Shown piece after piece: positions 11,247 to 24,250 of a DNA stretch of 64,000 bases; position 1 is the first letter of the stretch, and the number at the start of each line of letters is the position of its first letter. The stretch lies in contig OX381715.1 of the NCBI GenBank assembly GCA_947462335.1, positions 44,237,472 through 44,301,471 of the forward strand, written 5' to 3'. The notes beneath the pieces are model-generated. The model was not told the DNA's origin and did not search any database. It saw only the letters and a program-made list of their open reading frames with translations. The DNA comes from Harmothoe impar. Taxonomy: Eukaryota > Annelida > Polychaeta > Phyllodocida > Polynoidae. The position numbers and the translations under genes are program-made.

Positions 11247-13873
11247 GGGGTTCGAACCCACATCCTGCTGATTTGCTGGGGTAAATCCCGTGATTTTACA
11301 AGATTCTACATGTAAAATCACATCTTTTAATCCCGTGATATCACAGGAAATTTTGCTCACAGAATCCCCAAAACTTGCCGGGAATATCTCGTGACTTGTT
11401 TCCAGGGTCACTTAAACGCTTGAATATTCAAACCAAATTCCATGCAGTGCAGAACAGTGCTCCAGTCTCTGTCTCTGAAATGCAGCTATTGTCAATGGGC
11501 CTGACTTTTCTGCTTCTACATTGTCAGATTTGCATTGAATCTTTGATTCAACTTCACCCCAGAAGCCCATCTAACATAACATGCAATCTTGAATGCCATT
11601 GGAATCAATTACATGTACTATGTATACACTGTGATGATTCATTTGACGGAGGCCCTGCAAAGGCCATCTTTGTTCCCCTGTAGCATTGAATATTTCAATT
11701 GGCCTGTTGTGCTGTGTTTGCCTATCCCCACTCTTTCATCCTGCAGGGATGTGGTTGGATTAAAGCACTGCCATGACACCTAGTGGCAAGGATGCAAACT
11801 ACATTTCCTCATAGCGGTTCTAGGGTTTGTCAGGAGATGGTGCCAGTAGAGTATGTGATCTGTAATTGAGAAGCTATCCATGAGATGTTGGCTTTTTGCA
11901 TGCATGAAGTACAATAGCTGCTTGAAACTTAGAAACTCAATTACACATCACATGACATGAGAACTGGACACAAATGAAGGAAAAAGAAATCCCTTTCAGA
12001 GAGCCACACTCCCCTCACTATCTAGCACCGTCTTAAGACACCTTTTCTGTGAAACTCAGGCTATTATGTATTGGTACAAAAAATCATGACCACAGCAGCC
12101 CAGGTGCAACTTGTGTAGGTGCATGTTAGTGCACTATCAGTCCACTAAACCACCAGCACTGGTTGTGATGCCACCGGACTTGAAAACAGGGGTAGCAGGC
12201 CGTCATGTCAGCTGGAACTGGCTGCTGCTACAGGCGGCCATCTCGCTACTTGTGGCAATGTGGCACATTCCAGGCAGCCACCTGTTATGTACATTTATAG
12301 CAGTGTAGCTGGTTGCAAGATGGTGTCGGCCATCTTGTTTCCTCGTTGGCAGGTACTTGCCAATTGCTATTGCAAATTGCCGGTTGCTGTATATGCGAAT
12401 TGGGTGAGGTGCCGATTGGGCCTTTCCGCTATCCACATCGCTCGTATGGACGTCACCACGGCAGAACGTGGACATTATTCTCTGGGCTATCTTAATTTCA
12501 TAGTCTTGATAGTCTTAAAGTCTTCGGACTATTAAGACTACCAAATTATTCTTTGCATTATCTTAAGAACGCAAAAATAAACGATAATCTTTTGAGACCG
12601 GCGCTTGTTCAAGAGTCTGTTTAAAGTCGGTTTTCTCTGAATTTCCATGCCATTCTACCTTGCTGACCTTGCTGACCCTCGCGAGTAAGTCACCAGTGCT
12701 GCATGCGAGCATCATGGCCTGGTAGGTAGACTTGCTAGGGCTGCATTCATGCATCATGACAACAAATGGCATTAAGACATTAAAGCATTATGCATCCCTT
12801 AAACACTTGAATATTTAAACCAAAGTCGATGCAGTGCAGAACAGTGCTCCAGTCTCTGTCTCTAAAATGCAGCTATTGTCAATGGGCCTGACTTTTCTGC
12901 TTCTACATTGTCAGATTTGCATTGAATCCTTGATTCAACTTCACCCCAGAAGCCCATCTAACATTACATGCAATCTATAAAGCCTATACTTTTAACACTG
13001 CTATGTCTGCGTATAGTAAGCTTAGATGTACATCATGTAAATTTTCCCATTATTTCTTTGATGCAAAAAAAATAATCACTAGGGATTCGATCTATCCACC
13101 TTCAGATCTACAGTGCCAGGCTCTACAGACAGAGCTAACCGGGCTTGCTGAATAGTTGATGCTTAGAGTGATAGAGTTTCATTCTGCACCCTCTCTCTCT
13201 GATACAAATAGGGACCTTTAGCAAACCTGATGTAGCTCCTTAAACGCTGATGTAGCAATGGCAAAATAGTAGGCTACATCTGGGTCTAATGAACTACCTT
13301 AGGTTTGCTAAAGGTCCCTATTTTTCACATCATAGCTCATTAGGGATTCGAGCTCTCCACCGTCAGATCTAAAGTGCTAGGCTCTACAGACTGAGCTAAC
13401 CAGGCTTGCTGAATGGTTGATGCATGGAAAGGTAATAGGGACCTGAAGCAATGTCGACGCAGCCCATTTAGAGATGACCTAGCCTATGCCTGTAACACTA
13501 GGGACCTTTAGCAACCACGTAAAAGCTCATTAAACGCAGACGTATCCTATCCTTTCAGCACTGCTACGTCTGCGTTTTATAAGGTTTTACGTGGTTTGCT
13601 AAAGGTCCCTACTGCTATGTTTGCGTTTAATGAGATATGTCAGGTTGCTAAAGGTCCCTAATGTTTCATTCTGCACCCTCTCTCTCGCTGATACAAAACA
13701 ACTGTATGAGGGAATCATTTAACATGGGGCATTTTGCATGTTTAACACATACAGACATTTGTATTCTCCCATTAATTGCGGTGTTAAAGTGATACTTGCA
13801 ATCCTTCAGGAGATTCATTGTCTTGGCTTTTGATATGGTGTGCACAATTCTACCCCATCAGTGAACTGACACA
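11247..13873 (+). repeat. Macrosatellite unit 5 (long form, 2,627 bp)
   Basis: Identical in plan to the other units but 57 bp longer. The extra bases at 13,069-13,125 complete the tRNA-like portion of the first tRNA-related repeat, which is missing from units 1-4. It therefore probably keeps the older form of the unit. Confidence 0.9.
13079..13208 (-). repeat. tRNA-related interspersed repeat, copy 1 (complete form in unit 5)
   Basis: Read on the minus strand, this repeat holds an A-box-like TAGCTCTGTCTGTAGAGC and, about 35 nt later, a degenerate B-box ATCGAATCCC. That layout fits a tRNA gene or the head of a tRNA-derived SINE. A conserved GA-rich block ending at the TTTGTATCAG boundary lies upstream of the A box, which is unusual for a SINE. 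The T-arm does not pair well, so a functional tRNA is unlikely. In units 1-4 the corresponding copy lacks the first 57 bp and most of the tRNA-like part. Confidence 0.6.
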
Positions 13874-15762
13874 GGGGTTCGAACCCACATCCTGCTGATT
13901 TGCTGGGGTAAATCCCGTGATTTTACAAGATTCTACATGTAAAATCACATCTTTTAATCCCGTGATATCACAGGAAATTTTGCTCACAGAATCCCCAAAA
14001 CTTGCCGGGAATATCTCGTGACTTGTTTCCAGGGTCACTTAAACGCTTGAATATTCAAACCAAATTCCATGCAGTGCAGAACAGTGCTCCAGTCTCTGTC
14101 TCTGAAATGCAGCTATTGTCAATGGGCCTGACTTTTCTGCTTCTACATTGTCAGATTTGCATTGAATCTTTGATTCAACTTCACCCCAGAAGCCCATCTA
14201 ACATAACATGCAATCTTGAATGCCATTGGAATCAATTACATGTACTATGTATACACTGTGATGATTCATTTGACGGAGGCCCTGCAAAGGCCATCTTTGT
14301 TCCCCTGTAGCATTGAATATTTCAATTGGCCTGTTGTGCTGTGTTTGCCGATCCCCACTCTTTCATCCTGCAGGGATGTGGTTGGATTAAAGCACTGCCA
14401 TGACACCTAGTGGCAAGGATGCAAACTACATTTCCTCATAGCGGTTCTAGGGTTTGTCAGGAGATGGTGCCAGTAGAGTATGTGATCTGTAATTGAGAAG
14501 CTATCCATGAGATGTTGGCTTTTTGCATGCATGAAGTACAATAGCTGCTTGAAACTTAGAAACTCAATTACACATCACATGACATGAGAACTGGACACAA
14601 ATGAAGGAAAAAGAAATCCCTTCCAGAGAGCCACACTCCCCTCACTATCTAGCACGGTCTTAAGACACCTTTTCTGTGAAACTCAGGCTATTATGTATTG
14701 GTACAAAAAATCAGGACCACAGCAGCCCAGGTGCAACTTGTGTAGGTGCATGTTAGTGCACTATCAGTCCACTAAACCACCGGCACTGGTTGTGATGTCA
14801 CCGGACTTGAAAACAGGGGTAGCAGGCCGTCATGTCAGCTGGAACTGGCTGCTGCTACATGCGGCCATCTCGCTACTTGTGGCAATGTGGCACATTCCAG
14901 GCAGCCACCTGTTATGTCCCTTTATAACAGTGTAGCTGGTTGCAAGATGGTGTCGGCCATCTTGTTTCCTCGTTGGCAGGTACTTGCCAATTGCTATTGC
15001 AAATTGCCGGTTGCTGAATATGCGAATCGGGTGAGGTGCCGATTGGGCCTTTCCGCTATCCACATTGCTCGTATTGACATCACCATGGCAGAACGTGGAC
15101 ATTATTCTCTGGGCTATCTAAATTTCATATTCCTAAAAGTCTTTAAGTCTTAAGTTTAAGACTACCAAATTATTCTTTGCATTATCTTAAGAACGCAAAG
15201 ATAAACGATAATCTTTTGAGACCGGCGCTTGTTCAAGAGTCTGTTTAAAATCGGTTTTCTCTGAATTTCCTTGCCATTCTACCTTGCTGACCCTCGCGAG
15301 TAAGTCGCCAGTGCTGCATGCAAGCATCATGGCCTGGTAGGTAGACTTGCTAGGGCTGCATTCAAGCATCATGACAACAAATGGCATTAAGACATCAAAG
15401 CAGTATGCATCCCTTAAACGCTTGAATATTCAAACCAATTTCCATGCAGTGCAGAACAGTGCTCCAGTCTGTGTCTATGAAATGCAGCTATTGTCAATGA
15501 GCCTGGCTTTTCTGCTTATACATTGTCAGATTTGCATCACCCCAGAAGCCCATCTAACATTACATGCAATCTTGAATGCCATTGGAATCAAATACTATGT
15601 ATACACTGTGATGATTCATTTGACGGAGGCCCTGCAAAGACCATCTTTGTTCCCCTGTAGCATTGAATATTTCAATTGCCCTGTTGTGCTGTGTTTGCCT
15701 ATCCCCACTCTTTCATCCTGCAGGGATGTGGTTGGATTATAGCACTGCCATGACACCTAGTG
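13874..15762 (+). repeat. Macrosatellite unit 6, terminal, diverged and truncated
   Basis: The last unit is clearly more diverged, especially after about 14,700. From about 15,410 it lacks the ~1.18-kb segment bounded by the internal direct repeats. It stops inside the sequence CACCTAGTG at 15,762, where the 142-bp satellite begins in reverse orientation. Confidence 0.9.
15410..15590 (+). repeat. Single-copy (solo) version of the internal direct repeat
   Basis: Here the sequence runs from GCATCCCTTAAACGCTTG straight to CTTGAATGCCATTGG, joining the left flank of one repeat to the right flank of the other, with a short deletion inside. This is either the state before the 1.18-kb duplication or insertion, or the product of recombination between the two direct repeats. 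Confidence 0.8.
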
Positions 15763-18700
15763 ACCGCAGGAGGCCAGAATTTAGTTCAAATGGTTGCCCA
15801 TGGCCTGAACCATCTGAATATGGTGCCAAACATGCCAAAAAGTAAGTAGACCATGGTGTAAACAACCAAAGTACAAGAAAGTAGCTGCAACTTGTTTAAT
15901 ATTGACTGTAGAAGGCCAGAATTTCTTCAACATGGTCGCCCTTGTCCTGAAGCGTCTGAATATCCTGCCAAACATGCCGAAAAGAAAGTGGATCATGGTG
16001 TGAAGAAGGTGACAACTTTGATTTGCCTGTAACTTTCTTAATATTGACCGCAGAAGGCCAGAATTTCGATAAAAAAGTCACCCTTGGCCTGAAGCATCTG
16101 AATATGCTGCCAAACATGCCAAAAAGAAAGCGGATCATGGTGTAAAGATGGTGAAAACTTTGATTTGCCTGTAACTTTCTTAATATTGGGTTTAGACCTT
16201 ACAAGCAATTCTACTGAAAAGTGTCACCTGATAGTCAAAAACGGCATTGAAAACACTTGAATTGACAAAACTGGTCCAAACAACCTAAGTACAAGAAACA
16301 AATAAGTGACTGCAACTTGCTTGATATTGACTGCAGGAGGCCAGAATTTAGTTCAAATGGTCGCCCATGGCCTGAAGCATCTGAATATGGTGCCAAACAT
16401 GCCAAAAAGTAAGTGGATCATGGTGTAAAGAAGGTGAAAACTTTGATTTGCCTGTAACTTCCTTAATATTGACTGCAGGAGGCCAGAATTTAGTTCAAAT
16501 GGTTGCCCATGGCCTGAAGCATCTGAATATGGTGCCAAACATGCCAAAAAGAAAGCGGATCATGGTGTAAAGATGGTGAAAACTTTGATTTGCCTGTAAC
16601 TTCCTTAATATTGACTGCAGGAGGCCAGAATTTAGTTCAAATGGTTGCCCATGGCCTGAACCATCTGAATATGGTGCCAAACATGCCAAAAAGAAAGCGG
16701 ATCATGGTGTAAAGATGGTGAAAACGTTGATTTGCCTGTAACTTCCTTAATATTGACTGTACAAGCCCAGAATTTTGTTCAAATGGTCGCCCATGGCCTG
16801 AAGCATCTGAATATGGTGCCAAACATGCCAAAAAGAAAGCGGATCATGGTATAAAGATGGTGAAAACTTTGATTTGCCTGTAACTTTCTTAATATTGGGT
16901 TTAGAGCTTACAAGCAATTCTACTGAAAAGTGTCACCAGATAGTCAAAAACGGCATTAAAAACACTTGAATTGACAAAATTGGTCCAAACAACCTGAGTA
17001 CAAGAAACAAATAAGTGACTGCAAATTGCTTGATATTGACTGCAGGAGGCCAGAATTTAGTTCAAATGGTTGCCCATCTGAATCTGAATATGGTGCCAAA
17101 CATGCCAAAAAGTAAGTGGATCATGGTGTAAAGAAGGTGAAAACTTTGATTTGCCTGTAACTTCCTTAATATTGACTGTACAAGCCCAGAATTTTGTTCA
17201 AATGGTCGCCCATGGCCTGAACCATCTGAATATGGTGCCAAACATGCCAAAAAGTAAGCGGATCATGGTGTAAAGAAGGTGAAAACTTTGATTTGCCTGT
17301 AACTTTCTTAATATTGGGTTTAGAGCTTACAAGCAATTCTACTGAAAAGTGTCACCAGATAGTCAAAAACGGCATTGAAAGTACTTGAATTGACAAAATT
17401 GGTCCAAACAACCTGAGTACAAGAAACAAATAAGTGACTGCAAATTGCTTGATATTGACTGCAGGAGGCCAGAATTTAGTTCAAATGGTTGCCCTTGGCC
17501 TGAAACATCTGAATATGCTGCCAAACATGCCAAAAAGAAAGCGGATCATGGTGTAAAGATGGTGAAAACTTTGATTTGCCTGTACCTTCCTTAATATTGA
17601 CTGCAGGAGGCCAGAATTTAGTTCAAATGGTTGCCCATGGCCTGAAGCATCTGAATACGGTGCCAAACATGCCAAAAAGAAAGCGGATCATGTTGTAAAG
17701 ATGGTGAAAACTTTGATTTGCCTGTAACTGCCTTAATATTGACTGTACAAGCCCAGAATTTTGTTCAAATGGTCGCCCATGGCCTGAACCATCTGAATAT
17801 GGTGCCAAACATGCCAAAAAGTAAGCGGATCATGGTGTAAAGAAGGTGAAAACTTTGATTTGCCTGTAACTTTCTTAATATTGGGTTTAGAGCTTACAAG
17901 CAATTCTACTGAAAAGTGTCACCAGATAGTCAAAAACGGCATTGAAAACACTTGAATTGACAAAATTGGTCCAAACAACCTGAGTACAAGAAACAAATAA
18001 GTTACTGCAAATTGCTCGATATTGACTGCAGGAGGCCAGAATTTAGTTCAAATGGTTGCCCTTGGCCTGAAACATCTGAATATGCTGCCAAACATGCCAA
18101 AAAGAAAGCGGATCATGGTGTAAAGATGGTGAAAACTTTGATTTGCCTGTAACTTTCTTAATATTGGGTTTAGAGCTTACAAGCAATTCTACTGAAAAGT
18201 GTCAACAGATAGTCAAAAACGGCATTGAAAACACTTGAATTGACAAAATTGGTCCAAACAACCTGAGTACAAGAAACAAATAAGTGACTGCAACTTGCTT
18301 GATATTGACTGCAGGAGGCCAGAATTTAGTTCAAATGGTTGCCCATGGCCTGAAGCATCTGAATATGGTGCCAAACATGCCAAAAAGTAAGTGGATCATG
18401 GTGTAAAGAAGGTGAAAACTTTGATTTGCCTGTGACTTCCTTAATATTGACTGCAGGAGGCCAGAATTTAGTTCAAATGGTTGCCCATGGCCTGAACCAT
18501 CTGAATATGTTGCCAAACATGCCAAAAAGTAAGCGGATCATGGTGTAAAGATGGTGAAAACTTTGATTCGCCTGTAACTGCCTTAATATTGACTGTACAA
18601 GCCCAGAATTTTGTTCAAATGGTCGCCCATGGCCTGAAGCATCTGAATATGGTGCCAAACATGCCAAAAAGAAAGCGGTTCATGGTGTAAAGATGGTGAA

Positions 18701-19247
18701 AACTTTGATTTGCCTGTAACTTTCTTAATATTGGGTTTAGAGCTTACAAGCAATTCTACTGAAAAGTGTCACCAGATAGTCAAAAACGGCATTGAAAACA
18801 CTTGAGTTGACAAAATTGGTCCAAACAACCTGAGTACAAGAAACAAATAAGTGACTGCAAATTGCTTGAAATTGACTGCAGGAGGCTAGAATTTAGTTCA
18901 AATGGTTGCCCATGGCCTGAAGCATCTGAATATGGTGCCAAACATGCCAAAAAGTATGTGGATCATGGTGTAAAGAAGGTGAAAACTTTGATTTGCCTGT
19001 AACTTTCTTAATATTGACCGCAGAAGGCCAGAATTTAGTTCAAATGGTCACCCTTGGCCTGAAGCATCTGAATATGCTGCCAAACATGCCAAAAAGAAAG
19101 CGGATCATGGTGTAAAGATGGTGAAAACTTTGATTTGCCTGTAACTTCCTTAATATTGACTGTACAAGCCCAGAATTTGGTTCAAATAGTCGCCCATGGC
19201 CTGAACCATCCGAATATGGTGCCAAAAGGTAAGTGGATCATGGTGTG
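15763..19247 (-). repeat. 142-bp satellite array, reverse-oriented block
   Basis: About 24 monomer lengths of the satellite in reverse orientation. Typical spacing is 142 bp (for example between 16,353, 16,495 and 16,637). B-type long monomers are interspersed, each recognised by the block from GGGTTTAGAGCTTACAAGC to AACAAATAAGTGACTGC. The first ~430 bp are diverged monomers that match, inverted, the right edge of the array near 59,600-60,000. The junction with the macrosatellite shares the two bases TG (15,761-15,762). Confidence 0.95.
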
Positions 19248-19283
19248 AAAATCAAAGTTTTCAGCTTCTTTACACCATGATCC
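19235..19283. repeat. Head-to-head inversion junction of the satellite
   Basis: The reverse monomer reads GGATCATGGTGT to 19,246 and then switches abruptly to forward sequence from about 19,248. The forward monomer gives ACACCATGATCC at 19,272-19,283. The 12-bp arms are perfect reverse complements and the two satellite blocks on either side form a much longer imperfect palindrome. Confidence 0.9.
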
Positions 19284-20686
19284 GCTTTCTTTTTGGCATG
19301 TTTGGCAGCATATTCAGATGCTTCAGGCCATGGGCGACCATTTGAACAAAATTCTGGGCTTGTACAGTCAATATTAAGGAAGTTACAGGCAAATCAACGT
19401 TTTTACCATCTTTACACCATGATCCGCTTTCTTTTTGGCATGTTTGGCAGCATATTTAGTTGTTTCAGGCCAAGGGCAACCATTTTAACGAAATTCTGGC
19501 CTTCTGCGGTCAATATTAAGGAAGTTACAGGCAAATCAAAGTTTTCACCTTCTTTACAGCATGATCCACATACTTTTTGGCATGTTTGGCACCATACTCA
19601 GATGTTTCAGGCCAAGGGCAACCATTTGAACTAAATTCTGGCCTCCTGCAGTCAATATCAAGCAATTTGCAGTCACTTATTTGTTTCTTGTACTCAGGTT
19701 GTTTGGACCAATTTTGTCAATTCAAGTGTTTTCAATGCCGTTTTTGACTATCTGGTGACACTTTTCAGTAGAATTGCTTGTAAGCTCTAAACCCAATATT
19801 AAGAAAGTTACAGGCAAATCAAAGTTTTCACCTTCTTTACACCATGATCCGCTTACTTTTTGGCATGTTTGGCACCATATTCAGATGGTTCAGGCCATGG
19901 GCGACCATTTGAACTAAATTCTGGGCTTGTACAGTCAATATTAAGAAAGTTACAGGCAAATCAAAGTTTTCACCTTCTTTACACCATGATCCACTTACTT
20001 TTTGGCATGTTTGGCACCATACTCAGATGTTTCAGGCCAAGGGCAACCATTTGAACTAAATTCTGGCCTCCTGCAGTCAATATCAAGCAATTTGCAGTCA
20101 CTTATTTGTTTCTTGTACTCAGGTTGTTTGGACCAATTTTGTCAATTCAAGTGTTTTCAATGCCGTTTTTGACTATCTGGTGACACTTTTCAGTAGAATT
20201 GCTTGTAAGCTCTAAACCCAATATTAAGAAAGTTACAGGCAAATCAAAGTTTTCACCTTCTTTACACCATGATCCGCTTACTTTTGGGCATGTTTGGCAC
20301 CATATTCATATGGTTCAGGCCATGGGCGACCATTTGAACAAAATTCTGGGCTTGTACAGTCAATATTAAGAAAGTTACAGGCAAATCAAAGTTTTCACCT
20401 TCTTTACACCATGATCCACTTACTTTTTGGCATGTTTGGCACCATATTCAGATGCTTCAGGCCATGGGCAACCATTTGAACTAAATTCTGGCCTCCTGCA
20501 GTCAATATCAAGCAATTTGCAGTCACTTATTTGTTTCTTGTACTCAGGATGTTTGGACCAAATTTGTCAATTCAAGTGTTTTCAATGCCGTTTTTGACTA
20601 TCTGGTGACACTTTTCAGTAGAATTGCTTGTAAGCTCTAAACCCAATATTAAGAAAGTTACAGGCAAATCAAAGTTTTCACCATCT

Positions 20687-23600
20687 TTACACCATGATCC
20701 ACTTACTTTTTGGCATGTTTGGCACCATATTCAGATTGTTCAGGCCATGGGCAATCGTTTGAACTAAATTCTGGCCCTCCGCAGTCAATACTAAGCAAGT
20801 TGCAGCCACTTTGTTGTTTATTAGTAGACTGGTTGTTTGGACCAATTTTGTCAATTCAAGTGTTTTCAATGCCGTTTTTGACTATCTGGTGACACTTTTC
20901 AGTAGAATTGCTTGTTAGCTCTAAACCCAATATTAAGAAAGTTACAGGCAAATCAAAGTTTTCACCTTCTTTACACCATGATCCACTTGCTTTTTGGCAT
21001 GTTTGGCACTATGTTCAGATGGTTCAGGCCATGGGCAACCATTTGAACAAAATTCTGGGCTTGTACAGTCAATATTAAGGAAGTTACAGGCAAATCAAAG
21101 TTTTCAGCTTCTTTACACCATGATCCACATACTTTTTGGCATGTTTGGCAGCATATTCAGATGGTTCAGGCCATGGGCAACCATTTGAACTAAATTCTTG
21201 CCTAATGCGGTCAATCCTTAGTAAGTGGTAGCAACTTATTTGTTTCTTGTACTTGGGTTGTTTGGACCAGTTTTGTCAATTCAAGTGTTTTCAATGCTGT
21301 TTCTGACTATCTGGTGACACTTTTCAGTAGAATTGCTTGTAAGCTCTAAACCCAATACTAAGAAAGTTGCAGGCACATCAAAGTTTTCACCATCTTTACA
21401 CCATGATCCACTTACCTTTTGGCATGTTTGGCAGCATATTCAGATGTTTTACGCTATGGGCGACCACTTGAACAAAATTCTGGGCATGTACAGTCAATAT
21501 TAAGGAAGTTACAGGCAAATCAAAGTTTTCACCTTCTTTACACCATGATCCACTTACTTTTTGGCATGTTTGGCACCATATTCAGATGCTTCAGGCCATG
21601 GGCAACCATTTGAACTAAATTCTGGCCTCCTGCAGTCAATATCAAGCAATTTGCAGTCACTTATTTGTTTCTTGTACTCAGGTTGTTTGGACCAATTTTG
21701 TCAATTCAAGTGTTTTCAATAACGTTTTTGACTATCTGGTGACACTTTTCAGTAGAATTGCTTGAAAGCTCTAAACCCAATATTAAGAAAGTTACAGGCA
21801 AATCAAAGTTTTCACCATCTTTACACCATGATCCACTTACTTTTTGGCATGTTGGGCACCATATTCATATGGTTCAGGCCATGGGCAACCATTTGAACAA
21901 AATTCTGGCCTTCCGCAGTCAATATATTAAGCAAGTTGCGGCCACTTTCCTGTTTATTTGTAGACTGGTTGTTTGGACCAATTTTGTCAATTCAAGTGTT
22001 TTCAATACTGTTTGTGACTATCTGGCGACACTTTTCAGTGAATTGCTTGTAAGCTCTAAACCCAATATTAAGAAAGTAACAGGCAAATCAAAGTTTTCAC
22101 CATCTTTACACCATGATCCACTTACCTTTTGGCATGTTTGGCAGCATATTCAGATGTTTTACGCTATGGGCGACCACTTGAACAAAATTCTGGGCATGTA
22201 CAGTCAATATTAAGGAAGTTACAGGCAAATCAAAGTTTTCACCATCTTTACACCATGATCCACATACTTTTTGGCATGTTTGGCACCATATTCAGATTGT
22301 TCAGGCCATGGGCAACCATTTGAACTAAATTCTGGCCTTCCGCAGTCAATATTAAGCAAGTTGCAACCACTTTCTTGTTTATTTGTAGACTGGTTGTTTG
22401 GACCAATTTTGTCAATTCAAGTGTTTTCAATGCTGTTTTGGACTATCTGGTGACACTTTTCAGTAGAATTGCTTGTAAGCTCTAAACACTATATTAAGAA
22501 AGTTTCAGGCAAATCAAAGTTTTCACCTTCTTTACACCATGATCCACTTACTTTTTGGCATGTTTGGCACCATATTCAGATGCTTCAGGCCATGGGCAAC
22601 CATTTGAACTAAATTCTGGCCTCCTGCAGTCAATATCAAGCAATTTGCAGTCACTTATTTGTTTCTTGTACTCAGGTTGTTTGGACCAATTTTGTCAATT
22701 CAAGTGTTTTCAATAACGTTTTTGACTATCTGGTGACACTTTTCAGTAGAATTGCTTGTAAGCTCTAAACCCAATATTAAGAAAGTTACAGGCAAATCAA
22801 AGTTTTCACCATCTTTACACCATGATCCACTTACTTTTTGGCATGTTGGGCACCATATTCATATGGTTCAGGCCATGGGCAACCATTTGAACAAAATTCT
22901 GGCCTTCCGCAGTCAATATATTAAGCAAGTTGCGGCCACTTTCCTGTTTATTTGTAGACTGGTTGTTTGGACCAATTTTGTCAATTCAAGTGTTTTCAAT
23001 ACTGTTTGTGACTATCTGGCGACACTTTTCAGTGAATTGCTTGTAAGCTCTAAACCCAATATTAAGAAAGTTACAGGCAAATCAAAGTTTTCACCATCTT
23101 TACACCATGATCCACTTACTTTTTGGCATGTTTGGCACCATATTCAGATTGTTCAGGCCATGGGCAATCGTTTGAACTAAATTCTGGCCCTCCGCAGTCA
23201 ATACTAAGCAAGTTGCAGCCACTTTGTTGTTTATTAGTAGACTGGTTGTTTGGACCAATTTTGTCAATTCAAGTGTTTTCAATGCCGTTTTTGACTATCT
23301 GGTGACACTTTTCAGTAGAATTGCTTGTTAGCTCTAAACCCAATATTAAGAAAGTTACAGGCAAATCAAAGTTTTCACCTTCTTTACACCATGATCCACT
23401 TGCTTTTTGGCATGTTTGGCACTATGTTCAGATGGTTCAGGCCATGGGCAATCATTTGAACAAAATTCTGGGCTTGTACAGTCAATATTAAGGAAGTTAC
23501 AGGCAAATCAAAGTTTTCAGCTTCTTTACACCATGATCCACATACTTTTTGGCATGTTTGGCAGCATATTCAGATGGTTCAGGCCATGGGCAACCATTTG

Positions 23601-24250
23601 AACTAAATTCTTGCCTAATGCGGTCAATCTTTAAGTGGTAGCAACTTATTTGTTTCTTGTACTTGGGTTGTTTGGACCAGTTTTGTCAATTCAAGTGTTT
23701 TCAATGCTGTTTCTGACTATCTGGTGACACTTTTCAGTAGAATTGCTTGTAAGCTCTAAACCCAATACTAAGAAAGTTGCAGGCAGATCAAAGTTTTCAC
23801 CATCTTTACACCATGATCCACTTACCTTTTGGCATGTTTGGCAGCATATTCAGATGTTTTACGCTATGGGCGACCACTTGAACAAAATTCTGGGCATGTA
23901 CAGTCAATATTAAGGAAGTTACAGGCAAATCAAAGTTTTCACCATCTTTACACCATGATCCACATACTTTTTGGCATGTTTGGCACCATATTCAGATTGT
24001 TCAGGCCATGGGCAACCATTTGAACTAAATTCTGGCCTTCCGCAGTCAATATTAAGCAAGTTGCAACCACTTTCTTGTTTATTTGTAGACTGGTTGTTTG
24101 GACCAATTTTGTCAATTCAAGTGTTTTCAATGCTGTTTTGGACTATCTGGTGACACTTTTCAGTAGAATTGCTTGTAAGCTCTAAACACTGTATTAAGAA
24201 AGTTACAGGCAAATCAAAGTTTTCACCTTCTTTACACCATGATCCGCTTT
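20687..24250 (+). repeat. Higher-order repeat, 2.41 kb period with 0.99 and 1.70 kb sub-duplications
   Basis: Matching variant monomers recur at 20,710 and 23,123 (2,413 bp apart), 20,994 and 23,407 (2,413), 21,758 and 22,752 (994), and 22,129 and 23,829 (1,700). The copies share private variants such as the GTTTTACGCTATGGGCGACC monomer. Overlapping offsets indicate several rounds of unequal exchange. Confidence 0.8.

Larger units (their letters stand above)
967..15762 (+). repeat. Macrosatellite array, 2,570-bp unit
   Basis: Head-to-tail units start at 967, 3,537, 6,107, 8,677, 11,247 and 13,874. Spacing is 2,570 bp four times and then 2,627 bp. Units 2-4 differ by only a few substitutions, whereas the first and last copies are more diverged. 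Each unit holds an internal direct repeat, a tRNA-related repeat in two versions, nested TIR elements and several hairpins. No coding capacity is convincing: ORFs of 60-102 codons occur on both strands and are simply repeated with the unit. The function is unknown. Near identity of the central units suggests recent amplification or ongoing homogenisation. Confidence 0.95.
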
